Under the pieces are notes generated by a model that was not told the DNA's origin, ran no database searches, and was given only the letters and a program-made list of their open reading frames with translations. A program made the translations under genes and the position numbers. 64,000 bases of DNA. Origin: Planctomycetaceae bacterium (GTDB taxonomy: Bacteria > Planctomycetota > Planctomycetia > Pirellulales > Pirellulaceae). Positions 1-8,189 of the stretch are shown here, one piece after another (positions within the stretch are counted from its first letter, which is position 1; each line of letters starts with the position of its first letter). Location: NCBI GenBank assembly GCA_002717145.1, contig PBCP01000058.1, positions 34,696 to 98,695 on the forward strand, written 5' to 3'.

Positions 1-557
1 CCACATTCGTCCAATGTGGCTTCATGAGCTATGCGGTCTATGCCACGGGCGAGACCGCTGACAATCGTAAAGCCGTGGCGGCTTAGTTTGGCAGTCAGTC
101 GTCGGGTAACACGCTGTCCGTATAAGGTAGGGTGTCGTGTTCCAACCACCGCTAGCGTTTTTCGAGACAGACTATTAAGAGCCTGAATGTTTCCAAGGCA
201 AAATACTACGGGCGGAGGAGACGGAATCTGTCTAAGTATCTGGGGGTAATTTTCATGGTGGTAACAGACGATTTCAATGTTATTTTTCATGCAGTATTGA
301 AGCTCACAAGTGAGTTGTTCACGGATGACGTCACTACGTGCAATGGCTTTAGCGATCTTCCGACCGATGTTGTGAACTGCCTGAAGTCGACCAGGTAATG
401 CGTTTAATACCTTGCCTGCCTCCCCAAATTCTTTCATCAACCTAATGACCGCAGCAGGCCCGACTTGAGGAGCAAAACTGAGTTGCAGGTAATCGAGTAT
501 TTCCGAATGATTCAAATTAAATACTCCACCACTTGACTCATTGCATTTAGATTTCAT
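1..557 (-). CDS. dprA: DNA processing protein DprA (5' part, runs off window start)
   Basis: DprA loads RecA onto incoming single-stranded DNA during natural transformation. The frame is open from an ATG at 557 to the window edge, giving the first 185 residues. After a short leader there is a helix-hairpin-helix-type region (about residues 18-75, including HNIGRKIAKAIA), followed by the start of the Rossmann-like DprA core with AVVGTRHPTLYGQRVTRRL and the family hallmark SGLARGIDRIAHEA. The remaining core and any C-terminal winged helix lie outside the window. It is divergent from the gene at 874, with a 316-base spacer that contains palindromes. Identification is firm from the SGLARGID signature and domain order; the exact start is less certain because no strong ribosome site precedes it. 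Confidence 0.93.
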   Translation of the reverse strand, partial: MKSKCNESSGGVFNLNHSEILDYLQLSFAPQVGPAAVIRLMKEFGEAGKVLNALPGRLQAVHNIGRKIAKAIARSDVIREQLTCELQYCMKNNIEIVCYHHENYPQILRQIPSPPPVVFCLGNIQALNSLSRKTLAVVGTRHPTLYGQRVTRRLTAKLSRHGFTIVSGLARGIDRIAHEATLDEC

Positions 558-635
558 CCACTGCAGGAACGGTAAATCGCACGACCATTCCGCTGATGCC
601 AATCGTAGGTGCTGATCGAAAATCGTAAAGTCTAA

Positions 636-679
636 ATGATGTCACGTTGCCGGCACTGTGTCATCATACTGACGTCAGT
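636..679. promoter_or_regulatory. Palindrome cluster in the divergent dprA / WxPGYW-gene spacer
   Basis: Two adjacent inverted repeats are seen. ATGATGTCAC (636-645) faces GTGTCATCAT (658-667) with one mismatch, and it is directly followed by the perfect 12-base palindrome ACTGACGTCAGT (668-679). Perfect short palindromes in a divergent spacer commonly bind dimeric regulators, so an operator is plausible. No regulator can be named. The rest of the spacer (558-873) holds no gene that I can support; a ribosome site (TAGGAG, 861-866) precedes the gene at 874. Confidence 0.4.
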
Positions 680-873
680 TGGGTGTATTGGAGAATTGTT
701 TTAGAGCGTTGGATTGAATGGCGTTTAAGTCTTTAGCCACAGAAAAACAAGTGTCTTTTTATTATGATTGTGAGAGGCCATTTTTATGGCATGCCAATTG
801 CATTACATTGTCAGCGGTTACATATAGTTATTGACTTGACGGAATTCGGCAATATTCAGATAGGAGTCTTGCA

Positions 874-2784
874 ATGAAAAGAACAGCTAAACGCATCTCA
901 TCCTGCACCCTGATTTTTATGTTCCTGTTCTTTCTCGGGACGGTTCATGCTCAGGATGCGCCTCCGGCTGCACCCGGTAGCGAGGAAAATGGAGATGACA
1001 TCGAAGCATTGGCACGCGGGCCAGTTCACGAGGCTTTTGCATCTCAGGTCAATAATGACCCCGAACCAGGCATGATCGTTCAAAAAGCTCCGCCTGAAGA
1101 TGTAGACGAAGTACCCCCTGATTACAAACCTGACGGAGATAATGTCGTTTGGATTCCGGGCTACTGGGGGTTTGATGATGAACGTAAAGATTTTGTTTGG
1201 ATTAGTGGTGTTTGGCGAACTCCTCCAGCCGGTCGCCGTTGGGTTCCGGGCTATTGGAATGAGTTGGCAGAAGGCAAGCACCAGTGGGTTTCCGGATTCT
1301 GGCAGGCGACAGAGCGACGCCGAGTGGATTACCGAGGCGCGCCACCAGCGTCTTTGGAAACAGGGCCGTCCACTTCCGCTCCGGGAGAGAATTATTTCTG
1401 GAGTCCTGGGGTTTGGGTTTATCGTGGGCAGGCCTATCGCTGGCGTCCCGGCTATTGGTTGCGTTATCGACCTGATTACGTTTACACCCCGTCTCGCTGG
1501 ATGTGGACACCTGGGGGGTATGTCTTTGTCGATGGTTACTGGGATTACAGTATGTCAGCTCGTGGAGTCCTGTTTGCTCCCGTCGTCGTACGGGCTCCGG
1601 TAGTCCGTTATCGCCCCAGTGTGGTGATCGATGTAGGGCGTTTCCATATGCATTGGTTCGTACGTCCTAGTTATTGCCATTACTACTTTGGCGACTTCTA
1701 TGACGCGCATTATCACAGCCGGTTTAGTATCTTCCCCCACCACCATTTTCATTTGCGGGTAGGTTACGATCCGTTCTATGCCTACAACCATGTGCATTTC
1801 CGCAGCCACTTCGGGATTAGTTATCACCATCACGTACATCATTGGCATAATTACTTTCATACGCACCATTTACATCGTCCCGCGCGAACCTTCGGCATGC
1901 AGTTAAGCTTGCACGATCATGGGGGGGATCGCCACTTCGGATTATCCATTTACGCTCACAATCTAAATCGATATCGAGTACAGGATGATGTTCATCAGCG
2001 GTTTGTACGAGTTGGTGTTGAGCACCGAAATGCTGCATCAGGAAACTCAGCGAACTACTTCCGGCTTGGCTATGAACGTAGCCGTATGGAAGGTCGCGTC
2101 GCGACTGGCCTTGCGACTGGTTCCGGTTCAGCGACATCGACAAAGTCCGGCACGTGGACGTTACCTCAGGTTCAGAGAGGTACGAATGTGACCGTCGCTT
2201 CGGCACAGCGACATGTGAGGGAGCTAGGAGATCGTGTTCCGGTAGCCAAAGCAGTACCCTCTGCGGCGCCAGGTACCACGAATCGTGTCGTGTCCCGACC
2301 TTCGGTATCGATCCCGAGAACTCCGGGGCCCTCAACGAGTCCTCGGCCGAGCGCTTCAGCGAATCTGCCGTCACGCGTGACAGTCGGAGGAGGTATAAAC
2401 GGAAATTCGAGATTGCCAAGTCGACCTGGCACTTCGACCACATTTCCTTCGAGGACTCCATCGGGGGCGATTCCAAGTCGGGTAAATCCCTCTAGTCCGC
2501 GACCGTCGGTTCCTAAACCAGGTTCTACGCCACGACCATCGGTTACGCCTTCGGTTCCGCGGCCTAGCACGCCGTCACCTCGTCCTTCAGTAACCCCGTC
2601 GGTACCTCGGCCTAGCACGCCAAGACCTCGACCTAGTGTTACACCTTCGGCACCGCGGCCAAGTGTTCCTGCACCTCGGCCATCGGCAGGACCTTCGGTA
2701 CCGCGGCCTAGCACGCCGTCACCTCGTCCAAGTGTGGCTCCTTCTGCACCAAGGCCGAGCATTCCATCACCACGTCCGAGATAG
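874..2784 (+). CDS. Secreted WxPGYW-repeat, His-rich, Pro/Arg/Ser-tailed protein
   Basis: A 636-residue exported protein of unknown function. Residues 1-26 form a signal peptide ending in VHA. Residues 90-220 carry repeated W-x-P/S-G-x-W units (WIPGYW, WISGVW, WVPGYW, WVSGFW, WSPGVW, WRPGYW), matching the YXWGXW repeat family found in many Gram-negative secreted proteins. Residues 256-336 hold about 22 histidines in 80 positions along with many Tyr and Phe. The last 150 residues are a low-complexity tail built on PRPS-type repeats. TAGGAG at 861-866 fixes the ATG at 874. The gene is single, with a strong terminator after it. The His-rich centre suggests metal binding and the basic Pro-rich tail suggests attachment to cell-wall or surface polymer; both are inferences. 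Confidence 0.85.
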   Translation: MKRTAKRISSCTLIFMFLFFLGTVHAQDAPPAAPGSEENGDDIEALARGPVHEAFASQVNNDPEPGMIVQKAPPEDVDEVPPDYKPDGDNVVWIPGYWGFDDERKDFVWISGVWRTPPAGRRWVPGYWNELAEGKHQWVSGFWQATERRRVDYRGAPPASLETGPSTSAPGENYFWSPGVWVYRGQAYRWRPGYWLRYRPDYVYTPSRWMWTPGGYVFVDGYWDYSMSARGVLFAPVVVRAPVVRYRPSVVIDVGRFHMHWFVRPSYCHYYFGDFYDAHYHSRFSIFPHHHFHLRVGYDPFYAYNHVHFRSHFGISYHHHVHHWHNYFHTHHLHRPARTFGMQLSLHDHGGDRHFGLSIYAHNLNRYRVQDDVHQRFVRVGVEHRNAASGNSANYFRLGYERSRMEGRVATGLATGSGSATSTKSGTWTLPQVQRGTNVTVASAQRHVRELGDRVPVAKAVPSAAPGTTNRVVSRPSVSIPRTPGPSTSPRPSASANLPSRVTVGGGINGNSRLPSRPGTSTTFPSRTPSGAIPSRVNPSSPRPSVPKPGSTPRPSVTPSVPRPSTPSPRPSVTPSVPRPSTPRPRPSVTPSAPRPSVPAPRPSAGPSVPRPSTPSPRPSVAPSAPRPSIPSPRPR

Positions 2785-2821
2785 TTGGTGACTTATTGAC
2801 ATTCGGAATTAGGTTTTTACC

Positions 2822-2865
2822 GCAGCTCAGAGCGTCGTTTGCTTGCTCTGAGCTGCTTTTTATTT
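2822..2865 (+). terminator. Rho-independent terminator after the WxPGYW-repeat gene
   Basis: A perfect 12-bp stem (GCAGCTCAGAGC, 2822-2833, with GCTCTGAGCTGC, 2845-2856) and an 11-base loop are followed by a T-rich run (2857-2865), 37 bases past the stop codon. Confidence 0.9.
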
Positions 2866-2938
2866 GACATTGAAAATAAATAAAACTCAGGATTTTTCGA
2901 AACTTCTGAGTGGCTTATGTAGTTTAAAGGCCATCCCA

Positions 2939-2952
2939 TATCAAATTTGATA
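2939..2952. promoter_or_regulatory. Perfect 14-bp palindrome upstream of the GPQ-repeat gene
   Basis: TATCAAATTTGATA is a perfect palindrome 43 bases before the ATG at 2996. A second inverted repeat, ACTCAG (2885-2890) with CTGAGT (2906-2911) around a central TTCGAA, lies just upstream. The position fits an operator over a promoter, but no regulator is known and no clear -10/-35 pair is visible. Confidence 0.4.
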
Positions 2953-2995
2953 CGGGGTAGGGTAATCCAATCCGGAATTAGAAAGTTTTACTACC

Positions 2996-4243
2996 ATGCC
3001 ACAGAAGATTGCAAGTCTCACTTTACTTGCTTTGACAGCATTTTACAGTGTTTCCGCCAGTGCTCAGCCTGGTCCTCCACGTTCGCCGAAGAGTCGGGGC
3101 CCACAATTTCACGGCCAACACGGTCCTCAAGATCGGGGACCACAATCCCACGGTCAACGCGGCCCTCAAGATCGGGGACCACAATCCCACGGCCAACACG
3201 GACCTCAGCATCGGGGACCACAATCCCACGGTCAACGCGGCCCTCAAGATCGGGGACCACAATTTCACGGCCAACACGGACCTCAGCATCGGGGACCACA
3301 ATCCCACGGCCAACACGACCCTCAAGATCGGGGCTCACAATCCCACGGCCAACACGGACCTCAGCATCGGGGATCTCAGCCACAGAGTCGTGCTCCGCAG
3401 TCACGTCCTGACCAACGGCCAGGTGTTGCTCCATCGGTTGATAAACGAGCGGAAGCGGCTCGCATCATGGAAATGACAAAACGCGCTGTTGAATCAGGTC
3501 AGATGACTCGTGAGCAGGCCATGGAGCGATTCAATGCCTGGCGTCAACGCAACGGAATTGAGCGTATGCCAATAGATCGTCCTCAGACAGACCGAGCTCC
3601 TCAACGCGGACCTCAACCGCAGAGTCGTGCTCCGCAGTCACGTCCTGACCAACGACCAGGTGCGCCATCAGTTGATAAACGAGCGGAAGCTGCTCGCATC
3701 ATGGAAATGACAAAACGCGCTGTTGAATCAGGTCAGATGACTCGTGAGCAGGCCATGGAGCGATTCAATGCCTGGCGTCAACGCAACGGGATTGAGCCTG
3801 TGCCAACAGGTCGTCCTCAGATAGACCGATCTCCTCAACGCGGACCTCAACCGCAGGGTCGTCCTCCGCAGTCACGTCCTGACCAACGACCAGGTATTGC
3901 TCCATCGGTTGATATGCGCGAGCAGGGTGCCAAGATTTTACAAGCTCTACGAAAGGCGGTTGAAGCCGGTGAGATCACTCGTGAGCAAGCCAGAGAGCGA
4001 TTCAATGCCTGGCGTCAACGAATTTCAGGTAAAGCTTCGCAGCCTGCCCCACACACTCAAAGTCGTCCAGCCGTTCCGGCCGCAAAAGAAATCCCAGTAC
4101 CTCCAGTACCTCCGGTACGCCCTGCTGAGCGTAAACCGCAGTCTGCTCAAGGAGCAAAACTAAAATCAGAAGCGATCCCTGCGACTAAGATTCAGCCTTC
4201 CCGAATCTTTCAGTTGCCTCCTAAAAAGAAAGAGAAGAAATAG
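2996..4243 (+). CDS. Secreted Gly-Pro-Gln-His tandem-repeat protein with three helical repeats
   Basis: A 415-residue exported protein of unknown function. Residues 1-23 are a signal peptide (SASA before Gln). Residues 35-125 are seven tandem 13-residue units of the type GPQSHGQHGPQDR. They are followed by three copies of a 78-79-residue unit, each with a Pro/Gln/Arg linker and a charged helical hairpin (RAEAARIMEMTKRAVESGQM then TREQAMERFNAWRQR). Copies 1 and 2 are almost identical; copy 3 is diverged. The tail is Pro/Lys-rich and ends in KKKEKK. No strong ribosome site precedes the ATG at 2996, but the signal peptide begins there. Gene order and composition resemble the neighbour at 874, so both may be surface or matrix proteins. 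Other long open frames over the repeat are side effects of its 39-base periodicity. Confidence 0.8.
   Translation: MPQKIASLTLLALTAFYSVSASAQPGPPRSPKSRGPQFHGQHGPQDRGPQSHGQRGPQDRGPQSHGQHGPQHRGPQSHGQRGPQDRGPQFHGQHGPQHRGPQSHGQHDPQDRGSQSHGQHGPQHRGSQPQSRAPQSRPDQRPGVAPSVDKRAEAARIMEMTKRAVESGQMTREQAMERFNAWRQRNGIERMPIDRPQTDRAPQRGPQPQSRAPQSRPDQRPGAPSVDKRAEAARIMEMTKRAVESGQMTREQAMERFNAWRQRNGIEPVPTGRPQIDRSPQRGPQPQGRPPQSRPDQRPGIAPSVDMREQGAKILQALRKAVEAGEITREQARERFNAWRQRISGKASQPAPHTQSRPAVPAAKEIPVPPVPPVRPAERKPQSAQGAKLKSEAIPATKIQPSRIFQLPPKKKEKK
3098..3370 (+). repeat. Seven tandem 39-bp repeats inside the GPQ-repeat gene
   Basis: Seven in-phase 39-base units encode GP/SQ-[S/F]-HGQ[H/R]-[G/D]PQ[D/H]R. Units differ at few positions, mainly the D/H and H/R codons, which suggests recent expansion by slippage or unequal exchange. 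Confidence 0.9.
3383..4030 (+). repeat. Three long in-frame repeats (237 and 234 bp) in the same gene
   Basis: Copies begin at about 3383, 3620 and 3854, so the periods are 237 and 234 bases. The first two are nearly identical at DNA level, apart from one codon lost from the linker and a few changes after NGIE. The third has diverged within the helical part. Confidence 0.85.
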
Positions 4244-4358
4244 TCCTGTCATTCGTCAAATGTTTTCGTTTTTTGATGAGTACTAATCTAAATGGCTCGA
4301 CGTTTAATGTCATGAGAACACTCTTGGGATGTTAATGCCAACTCCGAAGAGAAGAGCT

Positions 4359-4398
4359 CCTCTGGTGATCTGTTTTTACAGATCATCAGGGGTTTTTT
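4359..4398 (+). terminator. Rho-independent terminator after the GPQ-repeat gene
   Basis: A 14-bp stem (4359-4372 with 4379-4392, two G-T pairs) and a 6-base loop are followed by TTTTTT. Confidence 0.9.
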
Positions 4399-4494
4399 AT
4401 GTGTTGGTGTTAAACTAGTGAATTCAGGCCAAGCTGCGGCAGAATGACGAGCGTGTTGAACCCCCTCTTTGTAATCGGTAACGCTGTTTTTTTG

Positions 4495-4523
4495 TTGAAC
4501 GTATTGCCGATAGTCTTTAGTAT
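4495..4523 (+). promoter_or_regulatory. Candidate sigma70-type promoter for the DUF1549/DUF1501 pair
   Basis: TTGAAC (4495-4500), 17 bases, then TAGTAT (4518-4523). This sits 76 bases before the ATG at 4599 and downstream of the preceding terminator. A short palindrome AGAGCTCT (4526-4533) falls at the expected transcription start. The prediction rests on consensus only. Confidence 0.45.
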
Positions 4524-4598
4524 GAGAGAGCTCTATATATTAAAGAAGCATGCCTTATTGGCATTTCAAGGCAGCATCCGGAATAAGGGAATAAGTTG

Positions 4599-6719
4599 AT
4601 GATGCGTTCACTGCTATTATCACTAGCGGCAATTACTGTCTTAATACCCAATGCTAAGGCTGAGACGATTGACTCAGTGTTGTCGTCTGAGAATGGTTCG
4701 TTAGGAGTAACCAAGTCATCGGTTGGATTGGTCGATGACATGGCATTCATCCGCCGTGCCAGTGTGGATTTGATTGGGAGAATTCCTACTTTACAGGAAT
4801 TAAAAGAATATCAGGCATGGCCGGCTGATCGACGCCGTGACATGCTGGTGGATAAGCTTGTCGAACATCCTCGTTTTGCCGATCGGTGGACGGTCTTTTT
4901 TGCAGATTTGCTTCGCTTGAGAAGTAACGTAACTGGGGGCTCTGCTTTGATTGCTCACGTGCACCGTAGTATTCGCGACGATGTGCCCTACAACGAGTTT
5001 GCAGCTACCTTGATTTCGACGAATGGTAAAGCGGGACGCAGTCCTGAAGTTGGGTTTATTCTTGGTGACAATGCGGACCCGCTAGCAATGGCTAGCGTGA
5101 CAGCTCAGGTTTTTATGGGCGTACGCATCGGTTGTGCTCAGTGTCATGATCATCCATTCGATGTCTGGACTCGCAAAGACTTCTACAGCGTTGCCGCTTA
5201 TTTTGGAAAAACGCGACGCTTCGAAAGTAATTTTACCCGCGTGGTTTATACTTCCGAAGGTGAACAGACTTCTGTGCTTTGGCCTCCTGAAGATGAAGCA
5301 GAAGAATCTGAGCGTAAAGCCATGGTGCCTTCATTCCCGTTTCCGATGATTGATGCTAAGGAGCAACCGGAATTCATTGTTCGTTATGAACAGCTGTTGA
5401 AACAGCAGGCTGATGCACTGGCAGCCAGAGATAATTCGCCATCTCTTGATGACTTACTCGCTGACGCGGATGGCAAGTTGGAGGCGGCCACCGGATCGGG
5501 CATCAATGTGGCCGTTGCCGAAGCTCGTGAAGAGATTAACAAAATTGATGTCAAAGCGAGCCTTTATAAACGCAGCGAATACCGTGAAGCATTGGCCGAT
5601 CAAATCACTAGCCCTCGAAACCGACTGTTTGCTGAATCGTTTGTTAACCGGATCTGGCACGATCTAATTGGTCGTGGATTTGTAGAACCTGTGGATGACT
5701 TCCGTGAGGATAATCCAGCCAGTCATCCCGAAACCTTAGGGTTTATTGCTGATGAATTCGTTGCCAGTGGATACAGTTTTAAGAAGCTTGTTAAATCGAT
5801 TGTTCAGTCAGAAGTTTACCAGCAAAGGCAGGTTCCACTAGGTGTCAACGAACTCGAGCAGGAAGAGTTGGAAGCGGCATTTCTGGCGACTCCTATGCGA
5901 CGGATGCTAAGTGAATCACTTTATGACAGTATTGTTACAGCTGGTCATCTGTTTGATGTCAAATACCAGACTGGTGAAAATGAAAAGACGATTGAACAGG
6001 AAGTTAGAGTTTTACTTGCAGCGGATGGCGAGCCGGAACAGTTGGCAACCGCCGATGTCCAGGATTTGTCGGGCGGTCAGCCTGGGATGACAGATCAGGC
6101 AATGGCGGCGATGGACAATGGCGGAGCAGGATATGCTCTCGAAGATGCCATTGAATTGGACTTTGACGCTTTACTTGAAGAAGAAGATGAGGTGGAGCTG
6201 GATCGGATGGTTGCTAAGAGTCAGGAACAGTTGGAGGCCGAGCGGATGCAAATGGAAGTGCAACGCCGACCCCGCCCCGGAATGAAATATGAAACAAAGA
6301 TTGTCAAACGGACGGTGGATGATAATCCACGATTTAGTTCAGCGTTAAGAATGGCAACACCCGCGCCGGTTGGCCACTTCGTTCGCGTGTTTGGGCAAAC
6401 ATCTCGCAACGATTTGGGCGAAGCACGTGATGACAATCCTTCCATGCGTCAGTCGCTCATGATGCTCAACGGCCGTTTGACTCATGAAGCATCTCGTGTG
6501 GGAACTCTTGAGCCGGTTGCTAAGTACCTGACCGGTGATAAACCACAGTTAGATAAAGCAATAGAACTGGTCTATCACGAAATCTTAACGCGAAATCCGT
6601 CTGCGGAAGAAGCTGATTGGGCCAAACAGATTATTGCCGAAGCAAAAACACCTCGTGACGGAATTGCGGATCTGCGTTGGGTGATGCTCAACAGCAACGA
6701 ATTCCGTTTCCTGCCTTAG
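4599..6719 (+). CDS. DUF1549/DUF1553 planctomycete cytochrome-c-like surface protein
   Basis: A 706-residue exported protein. A signal peptide (through AKA) precedes a DUF1549 region from about residue 47, including the haem-type motif CAQCH (C179, C182, H183) in GCAQCHDHPFDVWTRKDF. DUF1553 runs from about residue 325 (SPRNRLFAESFVNRIWHDLI) to the C-terminus (LRWVMLNSNEFRFLP). Between about residues 455 and 590 the DUF1553 part is interrupted by a charged, Asp/Glu-rich stretch. The family is abundant in planctomycetes and is usually paired with DUF1501; its biochemical role is not established, although haem binding is predicted. AAGGGA at 4584-4589 supports the ATG at 4599 or 4602 over the in-frame TTG at 4596. 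The DUF1501 partner follows 74 bases downstream. Confidence 0.9.
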   Translation: MMRSLLLSLAAITVLIPNAKAETIDSVLSSENGSLGVTKSSVGLVDDMAFIRRASVDLIGRIPTLQELKEYQAWPADRRRDMLVDKLVEHPRFADRWTVFFADLLRLRSNVTGGSALIAHVHRSIRDDVPYNEFAATLISTNGKAGRSPEVGFILGDNADPLAMASVTAQVFMGVRIGCAQCHDHPFDVWTRKDFYSVAAYFGKTRRFESNFTRVVYTSEGEQTSVLWPPEDEAEESERKAMVPSFPFPMIDAKEQPEFIVRYEQLLKQQADALAARDNSPSLDDLLADADGKLEAATGSGINVAVAEAREEINKIDVKASLYKRSEYREALADQITSPRNRLFAESFVNRIWHDLIGRGFVEPVDDFREDNPASHPETLGFIADEFVASGYSFKKLVKSIVQSEVYQQRQVPLGVNELEQEELEAAFLATPMRRMLSESLYDSIVTAGHLFDVKYQTGENEKTIEQEVRVLLAADGEPEQLATADVQDLSGGQPGMTDQAMAAMDNGGAGYALEDAIELDFDALLEEEDEVELDRMVAKSQEQLEAERMQMEVQRRPRPGMKYETKIVKRTVDDNPRFSSALRMATPAPVGHFVRVFGQTSRNDLGEARDDNPSMRQSLMMLNGRLTHEASRVGTLEPVAKYLTGDKPQLDKAIELVYHEILTRNPSAEEADWAKQIIAEAKTPRDGIADLRWVMLNSNEFRFLP

Positions 6720-6793
6720 GCCATCGGTAGGATTAGATAACAAAATTTTATTAATAAAGATTGGTAACTTTACCAAACAGGAGAGTCAAACCC

Positions 6794-8047
6794 ATGGCAT
6801 GTAAAGATTACAAGCTGAGTCGAAGAGCGATGATGGGCGCTACCAGTGCTTCTATCCTCGGGTTTAGTATCCGTGACCTATTGGCTTACTCTGGTGCGCA
6901 CCACGAAGCCAAAGCAGAGCATGTGATTTTGTTCTGGAACGGTGGCGGTATGTCCCATATCGATACCTGGGATCCTAAGCCGGGGCGACCGACACAAGGT
7001 GAATTTAATCCGATTGATACGTCAGCTCCTGGAGTTCAGATTTCTGAAATCTTCCCGAAGTTGTCGAAGCAGATGCATAACGCCGCATTGATTCGCTCAA
7101 TCGCGGGAACACAGGGAGCTCACGGTCGTGCCAGCTATAACCTGCAGACAAGTTATTTGCCGGGGCCGAATCTGCGGCACCCAGGTGTAGGTTCAGTCGT
7201 CGTTCATGAACTCGATAATCACAGTGACCTGCCTCCATACATCACAATCAGTGGGCAGGCTCCACGAGCTAGTTATCTTGGGCAAAAGTGTGAAGCTTAT
7301 TATGTTGCTGCTCCTGGTGAGAAAGACCCGTATCTGGCGTTCCCGTCGGATATCACTCAGGTACGAGGAGACCGCCGACTTGAACAGCTGGCGAAATTCA
7401 ATAAGCGATTTTTGGATAAGAAAAACGATACTCGTCTAACTTCGACTCAGACGTCTATCGAAGATGCTGTCCGGCTTATGCGTTCACCAGCGTTAGAAGC
7501 ATTTGAACTTGATAAAGTTGATTCCAAAACTCTGGAGCGATACGGCGACACTAATTTTGGTCGTGGAGCATTGATGGCCAGGCGACTCGTTGAAAAGGGA
7601 GTTCGTTTTGTGCAGGTGAATCGTGGTGGTTTTGATACTCACGGCAACAATTTCCCGGCCATGGCAAATCATGGTGAAGTCATGGATCCGGCACTAGCTT
7701 CCCTTATCGAAGATTTAAGTGAAACTGGAATGTTGGAAAAAACCATGGTCATTATGCTGAGTGAATTTGGTCGAACTCCCCGCATTAATGATAATGCAGG
7801 TCGTGACCACTGGGCATCGGTCTTCAGTTGCTTTATGGCTGGAGGCGGAATACAGGGTGGTCAGGTCATTGGTTCGTCTGATGAAGACGGAGCGATGCCG
7901 AAAGATCGTCCGGTTCAGGTGGCTGATATCCATGCAACACTGTGCCATGCAATGGGTATTGATCATGAGAAAGAAGTCATGACACCGTTACTACGTCCCA
8001 TGAAGCTGGTTGATAACGGAGCTCCCGTGATGGAGTTGTTTAGCTAA
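6794..8047 (+). CDS. DUF1501 protein (alkaline-phosphatase-superfamily-like, Tat-type leader)
   Basis: A 417-residue DUF1501 protein. The N-terminus has SRRAMMGATSASILGF, a twin-arginine-type leader. Further motifs include ILFWNGGGMSHIDTWDPKPG near residue 40, NRGGFDTHGNNFP, and the conserved MLSEFGRTPRIND followed by GRDHW, which are the metal-site-like positions of the sulfatase/phosphatase fold. The family is the regular partner of DUF1549/DUF1553 proteins in planctomycetes; the substrate is unknown. CAGGAGAG at 6777-6784 selects the ATG at 6794 rather than an upstream TTG. It shares a probable transcript with the preceding gene, and a strong terminator follows. Confidence 0.92.
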   Translation: MACKDYKLSRRAMMGATSASILGFSIRDLLAYSGAHHEAKAEHVILFWNGGGMSHIDTWDPKPGRPTQGEFNPIDTSAPGVQISEIFPKLSKQMHNAALIRSIAGTQGAHGRASYNLQTSYLPGPNLRHPGVGSVVVHELDNHSDLPPYITISGQAPRASYLGQKCEAYYVAAPGEKDPYLAFPSDITQVRGDRRLEQLAKFNKRFLDKKNDTRLTSTQTSIEDAVRLMRSPALEAFELDKVDSKTLERYGDTNFGRGALMARRLVEKGVRFVQVNRGGFDTHGNNFPAMANHGEVMDPALASLIEDLSETGMLEKTMVIMLSEFGRTPRINDNAGRDHWASVFSCFMAGGGIQGGQVIGSSDEDGAMPKDRPVQVADIHATLCHAMGIDHEKEVMTPLLRPMKLVDNGAPVMELFS

Positions 8048-8092
8048 TCTGCCGGCCAGTTTGTTATTTGATAATTTAGAAGTTCTATAATG

Positions 8093-8133
8093 AAACCTGG
8101 TTGGCCAAATCGATTGGTCAGCCAGGTTTTTTT
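8093..8133 (+). terminator. Rho-independent terminator between the DUF1501 gene and cluster A
   Basis: A stem of about 14 bp (AACCTGGTTGGCCA, 8094-8107, with TGGTCAGCCAGGTT, 8115-8128) and a 7-base loop are followed by a run of T to 8133. Confidence 0.9.
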
Positions 8134-8189
8134 GTCGCTAGAGGCGACATGGCAATTTGATTGATCATAAGATCGAGGTATTCAGGATT

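Noticed and set aside
832-860. TTGACT followed by ATTCAG as a promoter for the gene at 874
   Set aside because: The spacing is 17 bases but the -10 element is poor and lies too close to the ribosome site to give a normal leader.
2172-2762. Long Gly-rich minus-strand frame opposite the PRPS tail
   Set aside because: It is the mirror image of the Pro/Arg/Ser repeat codons, with no ribosome site and no recognisable domain.
3098-3370. Possible CRISPR array from regularly spaced repeats
   Set aside because: The 39-bp units are directly adjacent with no unique spacers, stay in frame within a signal-peptide protein, and no cas gene is near.
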